This document shows positions 39,975 to 50,255 of a stretch of DNA of 64,000 nucleotides, piece by piece. Under the pieces are notes generated by a model, which searched no databases, was not told the origin of the DNA, and saw only the letters and a list, made by a program, of their open reading frames with translations. Location: contig CABXRS010000002.1 in assembly GCA_902514665.1 (NCBI GenBank), positions 1 to 64,000 of the forward strand, read 5' to 3'. This DNA is from an uncultured Pelagibacteraceae bacterium (GTDB taxonomy: Bacteria > Pseudomonadota > Alphaproteobacteria > Pelagibacterales > Pelagibacteraceae). How positions within the stretch are numbered: position 1 is the stretch's first letter; each line of letters opens with the position of its first letter. Both the position numbers and the translations under genes were made by a program.

Positions 39975-41294
39975 TTAGTTATTTAAATTATTAATTATTT
40001 TTAAGAAATTTGGAAAGGAAGAATTAATTGACTCTTTGTTATGAATTTTCCACTCGCCCCCAAAAGATAAACCAGCAATTACACTTGTCATAAACACCCT
40101 ATGATCTCTTAAGTATTTTTTAATAATTATCTTTTTATTAACACTCAATTTTGGATTACCAAAAATTTTAATTGAGTTATTTGTTGAAATTGTTTTTACA
40201 CCCATTTCATTTAAGATTTTAACACCCCATTTAAGTCTAGGACTTTCTTTCTGGTTTAATTCATCCAGATTCTTAAAGTACGAAACTCCACTAGCTTTTG
40301 CAGCAACTAAAAAAATAACTAAAAATTCGTCTATTGCACTACTATTTAGGCTGGGAGGACAATCAATTGACTTGAGTTTTTTAGGACTGATAATTTTAAT
40401 ATCTGCATTTCTCTCACCTTTGTATATCCTTTTATTTTTAAATGTAATTTTAGCACCCATTTTTTTTAGGATAGTAATTATACCTATTCTGGACGGATTA
40501 ATATTAACATTTTTAATAATTAATTTTGAATCAGTATTAAGTATAGTTAATACTATAAAAAAAGCACTTGAACTGATATCACATGGAATATCATAATTTA
40601 TTGATTTAATTTTTTTAACTTTATTAATTTTAATAAGATCATAATTTTTTTTTTTAATAACTTTTATTGGAAGATTAAGATGCCTAGATAGTAACTCGGT
40701 ATGATTTCTTGATTTTTTTGCTTTAATTATAGTTTGCCCATTAGTTCTCATACCTGCAAATATCACTGCACTTTTGCATTGAGCAGATCCCTTATTTTCT
40801 TGATAAATAATTGGTTTCAATTTTTTTTGGCCTAAAATTGTTAATGGTAAAAATTTATTTTTACTTAGTTTTAGTTTAACTCCAAATTTTTTTAAAGGAT
40901 CTGCAATTCTTTTAAAATCTCTTTTAGAAAGGCTCTTATCACCAACAATTTTTATTGGAAATGGGCTATTAACTAATAGCCCTAGTATCAATCTTCCAAG
41001 TGTTCCTGAATTTTGAGCGTTAATCTTGAGATTTTTTATATATTTATAACCGTTAATGCCTGTTCCATATATTTTACAAATATTTTTATTTATATAAACC
41101 TTAATTCCTAATTTTTTAATAGTTTTAATTGCTGCAATTACATCTTCAGACATTAATAAATTTTTTGCAGTAGATACTCCGCTTGCAAGAGAGGAAAATA
41201 AAACCCATCTTATACTCAAACTTTTATCACCACCCACCTTAATACTTGCATTAAATTTTTTTATTTTCTTATTTATGAGAATTGTTTGTGACAT
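39975..41294 (-). CDS. aroA: 3-phosphoshikimate 1-carboxyvinyltransferase
   Basis: VGGDKSLSIRWVLFSSLASG, NAQNSGTLGRLILGLL, DKSLSKRDFKRIADPLKKFG. Confidence 0.94.
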   Translation of the reverse strand: MSQTILINKKIKKFNASIKVGGDKSLSIRWVLFSSLASGVSTAKNLLMSEDVIAAIKTIKKLGIKVYINKNICKIYGTGINGYKYIKNLKINAQNSGTLGRLILGLLVNSPFPIKIVGDKSLSKRDFKRIADPLKKFGVKLKLSKNKFLPLTILGQKKLKPIIYQENKGSAQCKSAVIFAGMRTNGQTIIKAKKSRNHTELLSRHLNLPIKVIKKKNYDLIKINKVKKIKSINYDIPCDISSSAFFIVLTILNTDSKLIIKNVNINPSRIGIITILKKMGAKITFKNKRIYKGERNADIKIISPKKLKSIDCPPSLNSSAIDEFLVIFLVAAKASGVSYFKNLDELNQKESPRLKWGVKILNEMGVKTISTNNSIKIFGNPKLSVNKKIIIKKYLRDHRVFMTSVIAGLSFGGEWKIHNKESINSSFPNFLKIINNLNN

Positions 41295-41302
41295 CTTAAA
41301 TT

Positions 41303-42079
41303 TTAACTTATTTTAAAAGAACTTCCAAAATAAGCATTTTGTGCATTAATATCTTTTATTAAACTGGAAGGTGTGCCTTGCGCAACAATCTTACAGTTAC
41401 TTAATATCATAGCAGCATCTACACATGCTAATAGATCTCTTGCTTGATGGTCACATATACATATTGTAATCTGGTTTTCTTGTTGTAAATTTATTAAAAT
41501 TTCTTGAATCATTTTTATTGTCAGAATATCGAGAGCGGCAAAACACTCATCTAATAATAGCACTTTAGGACTACTTAATAATGCTAATGCAATTACTAAT
41601 TTTTTTTTCTGACCACCAGATAGAAATTTTGCTTTAATATCCTTACTACTATCAAGTTCAAATTTAGAAATTAAATAATTTATTTTCTCCATTAATAAAT
41701 TTTTATTTTCAATAACTATTTCGCCTATTGCTTTAAGATTATCAATTGTAGTTAACTCACCAAAATAGCCACCGTACTGTGGCACATACCCTATTTTAAA
41801 TTTTTTTGTTCTCAAATAAATTGGATATTCGTTAACTAATTCTCCATTAATTTTAATTTTTCCACTTTTGGGTAAAATTAATCCAGTGATAAGATTAAAA
41901 ATTGTAGACTTACCTACTCCATTAGGACCCAACATTCCAAATATTTCTGTTTGATTAATTTTAAAACTTATATTATCCAAAATAAGCCTATCACCATAAG
42001 ATAGAGATATGTTTTCAAATTCGATTATAGAGTTTTTTTCTTTAAATGATTTTATACGGAAGGGTTTTATTATTACCAT
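41303..42079 (-). CDS. lptB: ABC transporter ATP-binding protein, LptB-like
   Basis: Walker A GPNGVGKST, signature FLSGGQKKK, Walker B VLLLDECFAALD; next to lptC-like and kdsD genes. Confidence 0.78.
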   Translation of the reverse strand: MVIIKPFRIKSFKEKNSIIEFENISLSYGDRLILDNISFKINQTEIFGMLGPNGVGKSTIFNLITGLILPKSGKIKINGELVNEYPIYLRTKKFKIGYVPQYGGYFGELTTIDNLKAIGEIVIENKNLLMEKINYLISKFELDSSKDIKAKFLSGGQKKKLVIALALLSSPKVLLLDECFAALDILTIKMIQEILINLQQENQITICICDHQARDLLACVDAAMILSNCKIVAQGTPSSLIKDINAQNAYFGSSFKIS

Positions 42080-42080
42080 T

Positions 42081-42650
42081 TTATTTTTGATTAATTATTT
42101 TAATTTTATTTTTCTCGTCAAGCATAAAAAAATTTATATCTCTAGTTTCTAAATTTATTTTTACAACGTCAGTTATTAAAATATTTTCTAAGTCAGAATA
42201 AACAACATCTTTTGATATTATCATAGAATTTCTTAAAATTGAAAAATCTACGTACCCACTGTTTATTCTTTTATCCAAATACTCTATATTTACATTTTTT
42301 GAAAAAATAGTATCGAAATTGCTAATATTATATTTTCCATAGTCTGCAAATATTAATATCTGATTAGAATTATTTAAATTAACCATTGCCTCCACATTTT
42401 TAAGGAAAATTATATTATTATTATTATTATCTATTTCTCCTTCTTTAGCTCTAACAATATACTCGTTTCCCCTATTATCCTTAGATGAGTACTCCACGTT
42501 TTCAATAATATTTGAAGCTGAAAAATTTTCCTCAGTTTTAATTGTTTCAACTGCTTTTTTATTTTCATTATCTGATTTTTTAAAATAAAAAAACACTCCA
42601 AAAAAAATAAGAAAAAAAATTAACACTAAAAGAATTATTCTTTTATTCAT
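42081..42650 (-). CDS. lptC: LptC-like LPS export protein
   Basis: N-terminal TM anchor, beta-rich region (ENVEYSSKDNRGNEYIVRAKEGEID...), position between kdsD and lptB. Confidence 0.7.
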   Translation of the reverse strand: MNKRIILLVLIFFLIFFGVFFYFKKSDNENKKAVETIKTEENFSASNIIENVEYSSKDNRGNEYIVRAKEGEIDNNNNNIIFLKNVEAMVNLNNSNQILIFADYGKYNISNFDTIFSKNVNIEYLDKRINSGYVDFSILRNSMIISKDVVYSDLENILITDVVKINLETRDINFFMLDEKNKIKIINQK

Positions 42651-43619
42651 CTAGGAAATATTAGCTTGCAAAATATTATGTATGTGAACTACTCCTATAG
42701 TCCTGTCTTTATTTTTTACATCATGCACACATAATGATGTAATTTTTTTACTGTTCATTATAGAAAGTGCTTTAACAGCCAGTATACTTTTATCAACACT
42801 AATCGGATTTTTAGTCATAATTTCTTTTGTCAGTTTTAAATGTAAATTTGAGCTATTTTCATTTTTTCTTCTAATTTGACCATCAGTAATAATTCCAACT
42901 GTTTTATTTTTTTTATTTCTAACAATTAAAACCCCTAATTTTTTTTTACTAATAATATTAATAGCTTTATTCATTTTTATATTATCGTTTACAAATGGAA
43001 TTTGATTTCCAACAATCATTAAATCTTCAACAGTTTTTAATTGTGCACCCAAGCTTCCAGATGGATGAAACTTTTTGAAATCTATTTTGTTAAATTTTTT
43101 TTGATACATTAAAGAAATAGCTAATGCATCACCTAATGCAAGTTGAGCAGTAGTGCTGGATGTTGGTATAATTCCTCCAGCTTCTCTAATTTTTGGAATT
43201 AATAGTTTGATATCAGAGGCTTTATATAAAATTGAGTCTTTATTTGATACAATTCCTATTAATAAAATTTTATTTCTATTTGCATATTTAATAATATTTT
43301 TAAGTTCTTCAGTTTGACCTGAATAACTTAGAAGAATTAGTATATCTTTTTTAGAAATACTACCAAGATCTCCATGAGAGGAGTCACCTGCAGATAAACT
43401 AAAAGAAGGAGTTCCAATTGATGAAAAAGTAGCAGCAATTTTAGATGCAATAATTCCACTTTTGCCAACTCCACATAATACTACTTTTGATTGGCATTTT
43501 GAAATTTGAAGTACAGCCTTATTAAATGAATTGTTTATTTGTTTTTTCAAACTTTGAAGTGCTTTTATTTCTAAATTAATTACATCTTTTGCGGTAGAAA
43601 TAAATTTTTTTTTATTCAT
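42651..43619 (-). CDS. kdsD: Arabinose-5-phosphate isomerase (SIS + CBS)
   Basis: CGVGKSGIIASKIAATFSSIGTPSFSLSAGDSSHGDLGSI, FHPSGSLGAQLKTVEDLM, two CBS domains. Confidence 0.92.
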   Translation of the reverse strand: MNKKKFISTAKDVINLEIKALQSLKKQINNSFNKAVLQISKCQSKVVLCGVGKSGIIASKIAATFSSIGTPSFSLSAGDSSHGDLGSISKKDILILLSYSGQTEELKNIIKYANRNKILLIGIVSNKDSILYKASDIKLLIPKIREAGGIIPTSSTTAQLALGDALAISLMYQKKFNKIDFKKFHPSGSLGAQLKTVEDLMIVGNQIPFVNDNIKMNKAINIISKKKLGVLIVRNKKNKTVGIITDGQIRRKNENSSNLHLKLTKEIMTKNPISVDKSILAVKALSIMNSKKITSLCVHDVKNKDRTIGVVHIHNILQANIS

Positions 43620-44230
43620 TAGTGAGACCAAATATCATCTTTGAATAGAGCTAAATCCAAGTCAACTCTTGTTCTTAAAAAATTTAAACAATCTTTATAA
43701 AGTTTAATTCTATTTTCTCTCTCTAATATTTTTTCTAGTTCTGTATGTATTTTATGTAAATATATTACATCATTTGCACAGTACTTAAGTTGTGCTGGAG
43801 TTAATTCCCCACCAAAATCAGAACTCTGAAATTGTTTATTTATATCTATGTTCAAAAATTCCTTAATTAAAGTTTTTAAAGAATGTTTGTCAGAGTAAGA
43901 TCTAGCAATTTTGGAGGCTATTTTAGTATCAAGAATATTATTAGTCTCTGTTTTTAAATAGTATTTAATATGCGCCATATCTGCACGGCCGTAATGGAAA
44001 ATTTTTGTTATATTTTCATCTTGTAAAAATTTAATCAAATTAGGTGCATTATAATTTTTTCTATCAAATTGAACAATGTGCGCATCAGAATTGCCTGAAG
44101 ATATTTGAATTAGGCACAAAGGATCACGTCTGACATTTAGACCCATAAACTCACCATCCACAGCTATTATATTGCCTAATTTTAGATCATCTGGTAAATC
44201 ATTTTTATATAATTGGATATTAATACTCAT
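43619..44230 (-). CDS. rnd: Ribonuclease D-like 3'-5' exonuclease
   Basis: AVDGEFMGLNVRRDPLCLIQIS, FHYGRADMAHI, DTKIASKIARSYSDKHSLKTLI, YCANDVIYLHKI. Confidence 0.87.
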   Translation of the reverse strand: MSINIQLYKNDLPDDLKLGNIIAVDGEFMGLNVRRDPLCLIQISSGNSDAHIVQFDRKNYNAPNLIKFLQDENITKIFHYGRADMAHIKYYLKTETNNILDTKIASKIARSYSDKHSLKTLIKEFLNIDINKQFQSSDFGGELTPAQLKYCANDVIYLHKIHTELEKILERENRIKLYKDCLNFLRTRVDLDLALFKDDIWSH

Positions 44231-44247
44231 TTTTTTAACATATATAT

Positions 44248-45228
44248 ATGAAAGCAAAAAATTGTCTAATTTTTGGTGGAAGTGGCCAAATTGGTAGAAA
44301 CTTAATTAGAAAACTTACTAAGAACAACTATAAAGTAACTGTAGTAACAAGAAACATTCACCAGAAAAGTTATATTATAAAAACTCAAGCTAATGCAGGA
44401 TATATTGATATTGTTGAAGCAAAAATTTTTGATGAAAAAAAAATTAGGGAACTTTTTAAAAGATCAGAGGTATGTATAAATTTAATTGGAATTTTATTTG
44501 AAGAAAAAAGAGGAAATACTTTTAATAATATTCATTCCACCTTTCCATCTCTGTTGGCTAAACTTTCAAAAGAGTACAATCTTAAACACTTTATTCATTT
44601 ATCAGCTTTAGGTATTAATGAAGCCAAAGATTCAAATTATGCTAAAAGCAAACTCCAAGGAGAAAATAATATTCTAAAAAATTTTCCACTTGCAACAATT
44701 CTTAGACCTTCAGTTGTTTACTCAGTAGATGATAATTTCACAACAAATTTTATGACTCTATTGAACAGACTTCCTTTTTTCCCACTTTACTATAATGGAA
44801 ATACTAAGTTCCAACCAATTCATTGTTCAGATTTAACAGATATAATTTATCATGTAATCTCTAAAAATATTTATTCAAAAATTATTGAATGCGTAGGTCC
44901 TGAGGTATTGACACTAAAAGAAATTATAAGAAAATTATTGAATTCAATCGGAAAAAAAAGATTTTTATTACCCTTACCCTTGCCTATAGCTGAAGCATCT
45001 GCAAGGTTTTTTGAAATTATGCCAAAGCCTCTTCTAACTAGAGATCAACTAAGATTATTAAAATATGATAACATTCCATCAGAAAAATATAAAACAAATT
45101 CAGATATCGGTTTACCAAGTATTAGATATTTTGATGAAGAAGTAAGGAAGTATTCTTACATGTGGAGAGTTGGTGGTCAATTTTCAACTGAAAAATATAA
45201 CTCTAATGATAATTCAAAAAGTAATTAA
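44248..45228 (+). CDS. NAD(P)-binding SDR protein, NDUFA9-like
   Basis: NCLIFGGSGQIGRNLIRKL, FIHLSALGINEAKDSNYAKSKLQGE, LRPSVVYS. Confidence 0.82.
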   Translation: MKAKNCLIFGGSGQIGRNLIRKLTKNNYKVTVVTRNIHQKSYIIKTQANAGYIDIVEAKIFDEKKIRELFKRSEVCINLIGILFEEKRGNTFNNIHSTFPSLLAKLSKEYNLKHFIHLSALGINEAKDSNYAKSKLQGENNILKNFPLATILRPSVVYSVDDNFTTNFMTLLNRLPFFPLYYNGNTKFQPIHCSDLTDIIYHVISKNIYSKIIECVGPEVLTLKEIIRKLLNSIGKKRFLLPLPLPIAEASARFFEIMPKPLLTRDQLRLLKYDNIPSEKYKTNSDIGLPSIRYFDEEVRKYSYMWRVGGQFSTEKYNSNDNSKSN

Positions 45229-45237
45229 ACTAAAAAA

Positions 45238-45732
45238 TTAAGCCGATTGTATTTTTTTACCAAGGAATTCAGGAACTTCTTCTTTTTCATTAGCATCCTC
45301 TTTTTTACCTTTTGGCTGATATGCATATAGTAAATGCAGTTTACAATAAGAAAAATCTTTTAAGGACGATCTGCCACAAAAATAAAAGGATTTTTCATCT
45401 GGATGGCCAATGGGCCACTTGCATGAGCTTTCGTCTAACTCTTCTAGTTGTTTAGGATTTTCTGGTTCAAAGTCTTTTTCAATGATTAGAGATTTGAATT
45501 TACTTTTACGACCTTTTCTATTTTTTATATTCTTTTCTTCTATCGAATTTTCAAAATTTTGATTAGAGGTTGCAGCTCTCGTTTTAATTTTTGCTGATAA
45601 GTTCAGCCTATGAGCCTTACCTATGACAGCATTTCTACTGATCCCGCCAATAATTTCAGCAATTTGGCTTGCTGTGCTTCCTTTACCCCAAAGTTCTTTT
45701 AATTTTGCTACTTTTTCATCTGTCCAGCTCAT
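45238..45732 (-). CDS. gcrA: GcrA-family cell cycle regulator
   Basis: N-terminal MSWTDEKVAKLKELWGKGSTASQIAEIIGGISRNAVIGKAHRLNL; C-terminal CKWPIGHPDEKSFYFCG. Confidence 0.92.
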   Translation of the reverse strand: MSWTDEKVAKLKELWGKGSTASQIAEIIGGISRNAVIGKAHRLNLSAKIKTRAATSNQNFENSIEEKNIKNRKGRKSKFKSLIIEKDFEPENPKQLEELDESSCKWPIGHPDEKSFYFCGRSSLKDFSYCKLHLLYAYQPKGKKEDANEKEEVPEFLGKKIQSA

Positions 45733-45903
45733 ATATCAATATCTAGTATATAAAAATAATATACTTACAATATACTGATATTAAATTTAATTAAACAATC
45801 AAAATATTGCAGTTATCAACACATATTGGTTTGACTAATTAGATATGCATTTTCAATCATAGCTTGTATCTAATAATTAAAATTTATAAAACAAATTAAA
45901 TTT

Positions 45904-47070
45904 ATGAGCTATTTGGCAAAAAACTATAATAGAAAAAAAATTTCCTTTAAGTATGGAAAAGGAAGCTATTTGTTTTCTACTGATAATAAAAAATATTTAG
46001 ATTTTGTTCAAGGTATTGCTGTAAACTCATTAGGTCACGCTCACCCAAAACTTACAAAGACGATTAGCACTCAAGCAAAAAAATTATGGCATGTTTCGAA
46101 TGCTTTTCAAATACCAGAGGGAGAAAAGTTAGCTAAAAAATTATGTAAAACAACTTTTGCCGATTATGTAATGTTTCAGAATAGTGGCGCAGAGGCAACT
46201 GAGGCTGCGATAAAAGTTGCTAGAAGATATTTTTACTCAATTGGTAAAACAAATAAAAATAAAATATTATGTGTCAGAAATTCTTTTCATGGAAGAACTT
46301 TGGCTGCAATTTATGCAAGTGGATCAAAGAAAATGACAGAGGGATTTGGTCCAAAAGTAAGTGGATTTGATCATTTTGTCTTTGGAGATCACAAGTCTTT
46401 AATGAAAAAAATCACTAAAAATACAGCTGCTATTATGGTTGAAACAATTATGGGTGAGGGTGGAATTAAAGTAATACCCGATTGGTGTTTAGTGGAATTA
46501 AGAAAACTTTGTAATCAAAAAAAAATATTACTAATTTTAGATGAGGTTCAGTGTGGAATAGCAAGATCTGGTGACTTTTTTGCATTTGAAAAATCTAAAG
46601 TAAAGCCAGATATTGTACCAATTGCAAAAGGAATTGGAGGTGGATTTCCTATTGGAGCAGTTTTAATGAATAAGAAAGTAGCTGCTGGGATGACACCAGG
46701 AACACATGGTTCAACTTTTGGTGGTAATCCATTAGCAATGGCCGTGGGAAATACAGTAATGGACATTGTTTCGGATAAAAAATTTTTGAAAAATGTTAAA
46801 AGTATTTCTAAATATTTTTTTTTAAATTTGAATAATTTTAAAAAACTTTATCCAAATATAATAAAAAATATAAGAGGTAAGGGACTCTTAATAGGTATTC
46901 AGCTACATACAGACCAGACAAAATTTATAAAAAAACTTATGGAAAATAAGTTGCTAACTATACGTGCAGCAGAAAATGTGGTCAGAATTTTACCACCACT
47001 TAATGTAAAAAAAAACGAGGTTAATCAAGCTTTGAAAATAATAAATAAAGTTTGCAAAGAATTAAATTAG
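45904..47070 (+). CDS. argD: Acetylornithine aminotransferase
   Basis: FVQGIAVNSLGHAHPKL, FQNSGAEATEAAIKVARRY, ILDEVQCGIARSG, IAKGIGGGFPIGAVL. Confidence 0.94.
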   Translation: MSYLAKNYNRKKISFKYGKGSYLFSTDNKKYLDFVQGIAVNSLGHAHPKLTKTISTQAKKLWHVSNAFQIPEGEKLAKKLCKTTFADYVMFQNSGAEATEAAIKVARRYFYSIGKTNKNKILCVRNSFHGRTLAAIYASGSKKMTEGFGPKVSGFDHFVFGDHKSLMKKITKNTAAIMVETIMGEGGIKVIPDWCLVELRKLCNQKKILLILDEVQCGIARSGDFFAFEKSKVKPDIVPIAKGIGGGFPIGAVLMNKKVAAGMTPGTHGSTFGGNPLAMAVGNTVMDIVSDKKFLKNVKSISKYFFLNLNNFKKLYPNIIKNIRGKGLLIGIQLHTDQTKFIKKLMENKLLTIRAAENVVRILPPLNVKKNEVNQALKIINKVCKELN

Positions 47071-47071
47071 A

Positions 47072-48001
47072 ATGAAACACTTTATCAATTTAAAAGATAT
47101 TCCATCTAAAGATCTTAAAAAAATAATAATAGATGCAAAGAGAAGAAAAAATTTAAGAAATAAACTAAGCACACTCGAAGTTGATAAAGGTGCTCCTTTG
47201 AAGGGGAAGTTGCTTATCCAAATGTTTGAAAAGACAAGTTTACGGACTAGATTAAGCTTTTATCTAGCAATTAAACAACTTGGAGGAGGAACTTTAACTC
47301 TTAGATCAAATGAGCTCCATCTTGGGCAAGGTGGTGAAAGTATTGCAGATACTGCAAAAATTCTCTCAACATACGGGGATGGATTTATGCTGAGAACTGA
47401 TAGTGACAAAAAAGTTGAAAATTTTAGAAAATATCTTTCAATCCCAGTAATAAACGGTCTTAGTCCATCATCTCATCCGACTCAGGTTTTATCAGATGTA
47501 TTTACTGTTGAAGAAATAAAGAAAAAACCAATTTCAAAACTGAATATTTGTTGGATTGGAGATTCTAATAACGTTTTAGACAGTCTGATTGCAGCATCAG
47601 TTAAATTTTCATTTAAATTGAGTATAGGTTGTCCAAGAAAATTTGAACCCGGGGCAAAAGTAAGAAACTGGGTAAAAAAAAATAAAAAGAAAATTTTTAT
47701 TTACAACGATCCAAAAAAAGCAGCTTCAAATGCAGATGTAATTTTTTCAGATAAAGTAATTTCTTTAAATGATAAAGTTAATAAGAAGAAAAAAATTGCT
47801 CAATTTAAAAAATTCAAAATTAATAAAAAACTTATGAGATATGCAAAAAAAAATTGCATTTTCTTACATTGTCTTCCAAGAGGAAATGAAGTATCTGATG
47901 ATATTTTTTTAGGAAAAAAATCTCATGTATGGCAACAAGCTCTAAATAGAGTTCATGTTCAAAAAAGTATTTTATTATACTGTTTTGGAAAACTAAGGTA
48001 A
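47072..48001 (+). CDS. argF: Ornithine carbamoyltransferase
   Basis: MFEKTSLRTRLSF, GLSPSSHPTQVLSDVFTV, FLHCLPRGNEVSDDIF. Confidence 0.94.
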   Translation: MKHFINLKDIPSKDLKKIIIDAKRRKNLRNKLSTLEVDKGAPLKGKLLIQMFEKTSLRTRLSFYLAIKQLGGGTLTLRSNELHLGQGGESIADTAKILSTYGDGFMLRTDSDKKVENFRKYLSIPVINGLSPSSHPTQVLSDVFTVEEIKKKPISKLNICWIGDSNNVLDSLIAASVKFSFKLSIGCPRKFEPGAKVRNWVKKNKKKIFIYNDPKKAASNADVIFSDKVISLNDKVNKKKKIAQFKKFKINKKLMRYAKKNCIFLHCLPRGNEVSDDIFLGKKSHVWQQALNRVHVQKSILLYCFGKLR

Positions 48002-48532
48002 TGGTAAAGGATTATCTGTGTTTTGGTTCAGATATTTAATTACAGAGGCTCTATCTTTTTCTTTTCTTAATCCTGCAAAAGCCATCTTAGTTCCTTTGAT
48101 CCATTTAGCGGGTTTGATTAAATAACCGTTTAGCTCTTCGATTGTCCATTCTTTATCATAAGATGCTAATGCCTTTGAATATTTGTAGTCTTCAACTATA
48201 CCAATTTTTCTTCCAACAACATTATACAAAGCAGGACCAATATTATTTTTTCCACCTTTAACAATAGAGTGACATGCAGCGCATTTCTTAAAAACCTTTT
48301 CACCGTGAGATAGATCGCCCATAGCCATTAATGCATCAATATCAATTTTCTCTTCCACACTAGTTTCTGCAGAAGACAAGATTGTTTTTGCTTCTTCTAC
48401 ATCTACCGCATAACCTGGAGTTTCTGGTTTTTCTACATAAAAAATAACATCTGATAATTTTCCAATACCTATTATTAAAAGTGCAACCATTAGAACTGCA
48501 GCAACTATTTTATTAATTTCAAATGAATCCAT
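47993..48532 (-). CDS. Membrane-anchored c-type cytochrome
   Basis: N-terminal TM, CAACHS heme site, GTKMAFAGLRKEKDRASVIKYL. Confidence 0.92.
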   Translation of the reverse strand: MDSFEINKIVAAVLMVALLIIGIGKLSDVIFYVEKPETPGYAVDVEEAKTILSSAETSVEEKIDIDALMAMGDLSHGEKVFKKCAACHSIVKGGKNNIGPALYNVVGRKIGIVEDYKYSKALASYDKEWTIEELNGYLIKPAKWIKGTKMAFAGLRKEKDRASVIKYLNQNTDNPLPLP

Positions 48533-48644
48533 TTTTTTTTTAAATAATTTTGAACATATATCACGATAAATTAAAAATTTATTAAAATTATCTGTATAAA
48601 TTTGCCTCTATTGGTATTTAATAGTTATAATTAATTAAGTATTT

Positions 48645-49379
48645 ATGAAAACATTGATCATTATACCATCTAGACTAGGAGCTACCAGATTACCTGGAAA
48701 ACCTTTATTAAAAATTAATAATAAATCCATAATTTCACATGTTTTTAAAAGGGCTCAAGATGCTAACATTGGAGACGTACTAGTAGCTACGGAAAATAAG
48801 GAAATTTTTGAAGAAGTGACTTTAAATGGAGGTAGAGCCATTTTAACTAGCAAGAAACATAAAACTGGTACAGATAGAATATATGAAGCCTTTAAAAAAA
48901 TGAAATTAAATGATGTGGACTTAATAATGAACTTACAAGGTGACGAGCCAGCAATTAATATAGAAGATATAGTAAGTTTAAATGACAAAATGATAAACAA
49001 TCAATCAAAAATGGGCACACTTGGTGCAAAAATTGAAAATGAAAAAGATTTTCAAAATGAAAATATTGTTAAAGTTCAAACAAAATCTAATCTTCAAGAG
49101 GACTCTTTTTCTGAAGCAGAAACATTTTTACGGGTATCTAAAAAATTAGACAAAGCTTATCATCATATTGGTATCTATTGTTATTCTACTGAAACTCTTG
49201 AAAAATTTGTTGAGTTAAATCAGACTAAAAACGAAATCGAGCAAAAATTAGAACAGTTAAGAGCACTAGATAATAGTATCAAGATAAATGTTGCATTAGC
49301 TAAATCTCCTCCCATAGGAGTAGATACTAAAGAAGATTATATAGCCTTAAAAAAAATTATGGAATATAAAGATCGATGA
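48645..49379 (+). CDS. kdsB: 3-deoxy-manno-octulosonate cytidylyltransferase
   Basis: IIPSRLGATRLPGKPLLKI, MNLQGDEPAIN, YHHIGIYCYS. Confidence 0.94.
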   Translation: MKTLIIIPSRLGATRLPGKPLLKINNKSIISHVFKRAQDANIGDVLVATENKEIFEEVTLNGGRAILTSKKHKTGTDRIYEAFKKMKLNDVDLIMNLQGDEPAINIEDIVSLNDKMINNQSKMGTLGAKIENEKDFQNENIVKVQTKSNLQEDSFSEAETFLRVSKKLDKAYHHIGIYCYSTETLEKFVELNQTKNEIEQKLEQLRALDNSIKINVALAKSPPIGVDTKEDYIALKKIMEYKDR

Positions 49380-50209
49380 GTAAAATTTATTTTCAAGGTA
49401 CATTTGGTGCATATTCTCACTTAGCAGCTTTATCAGTTGATCCAAATGCTGATATACTTCCCTGCAAAACTTTTGATGAGTGTTTTAGCAAGGCTTCACT
49501 TGAACCAGAAAGTAAAATAATTATTCCAGAGTCTAATAGAATAACTGGTAACATTGGAATTGAGTATTTGATATTTAAACATAGACTAAATATTTATATG
49601 GAGCATTTTCAAAAAATTGAACATAATTTGTTAGGTCAACCAGGTTCAAAATTAAAAGACATTAAAGAAGTATATTCTCATGCACAGGGACTATCTCAGT
49701 GTTCAAAATTTATAAAAGAAAATAATTTAATAGAACATATTAGAGCAGATACGGCAGGCTCTGCTGAAATGATTTCAAAAACTAAAAATATTAAGCAAGC
49801 CGCGATAGCTTCATCTTTAAGTGCTGAAATTTATGGACTAGAGGTAATAAAAAAAAATATTGAAAATGATAATGGAAACTTAACAAGATTTTTAGTAATG
49901 GGTAAAAATATTTATCAACCTGAGTTTAAAGGTAAGAATTATATCACATCTTTTTTATTTAAACTCAAAAGTAAACCAGCTGCTCTCTATCAATCACTAG
50001 GAGGTTTCGCAATTAATGGAGTAAATTTAACTAAACTTCAGAGCTATCCAGAAAAAAATACATTCGATTCTTATTTTTTCTTATGTGACCTAGATGGACA
50101 CATTGAAGATAAAAAAGTTCAAAAATCTTTGGAGGAACTAGGTCTTCATTGTGAAGATTTTCACGTCTTAGGTGTTTTTGAAGCTGATAAGTTGAGAGAA
50201 AATAATTAA
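49376..50209 (+). CDS. pheA: Prephenate dehydratase
   Basis: YFQGTFGAYSHLAAL, KEVYSHAQGLSQCSKFI, NLTRFLVMG; C-terminal ACT-like region. Confidence 0.92.
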   Translation: MSKIYFQGTFGAYSHLAALSVDPNADILPCKTFDECFSKASLEPESKIIIPESNRITGNIGIEYLIFKHRLNIYMEHFQKIEHNLLGQPGSKLKDIKEVYSHAQGLSQCSKFIKENNLIEHIRADTAGSAEMISKTKNIKQAAIASSLSAEIYGLEVIKKNIENDNGNLTRFLVMGKNIYQPEFKGKNYITSFLFKLKSKPAALYQSLGGFAINGVNLTKLQSYPEKNTFDSYFFLCDLDGHIEDKKVQKSLEELGLHCEDFHVLGVFEADKLRENN

Positions 50210-50255
50210 TAATCTTTTCTTGTAGATTAGAAAATATAACTGCTATAATACTTTT

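Noticed and set aside
40655-40665. T11 (A11 on the coding strand) in aroA as a programmed slippage site
   Set aside because: No functional reason for a truncated AroA; probably compositional. It is a useful control against over-reading the dnaX run.
45781-45794. TTAA-rich stretch resembling CtrA half-sites
   Set aside because: TTAA is very common in such AT-rich DNA and the spacing is N6 or shorter, not the classical N7.
45806-45818. TTATCAACA resembling a DnaA box upstream of argD
   Set aside because: Single copy with one mismatch to TTATCCACA and no cluster; not evidence for an origin.
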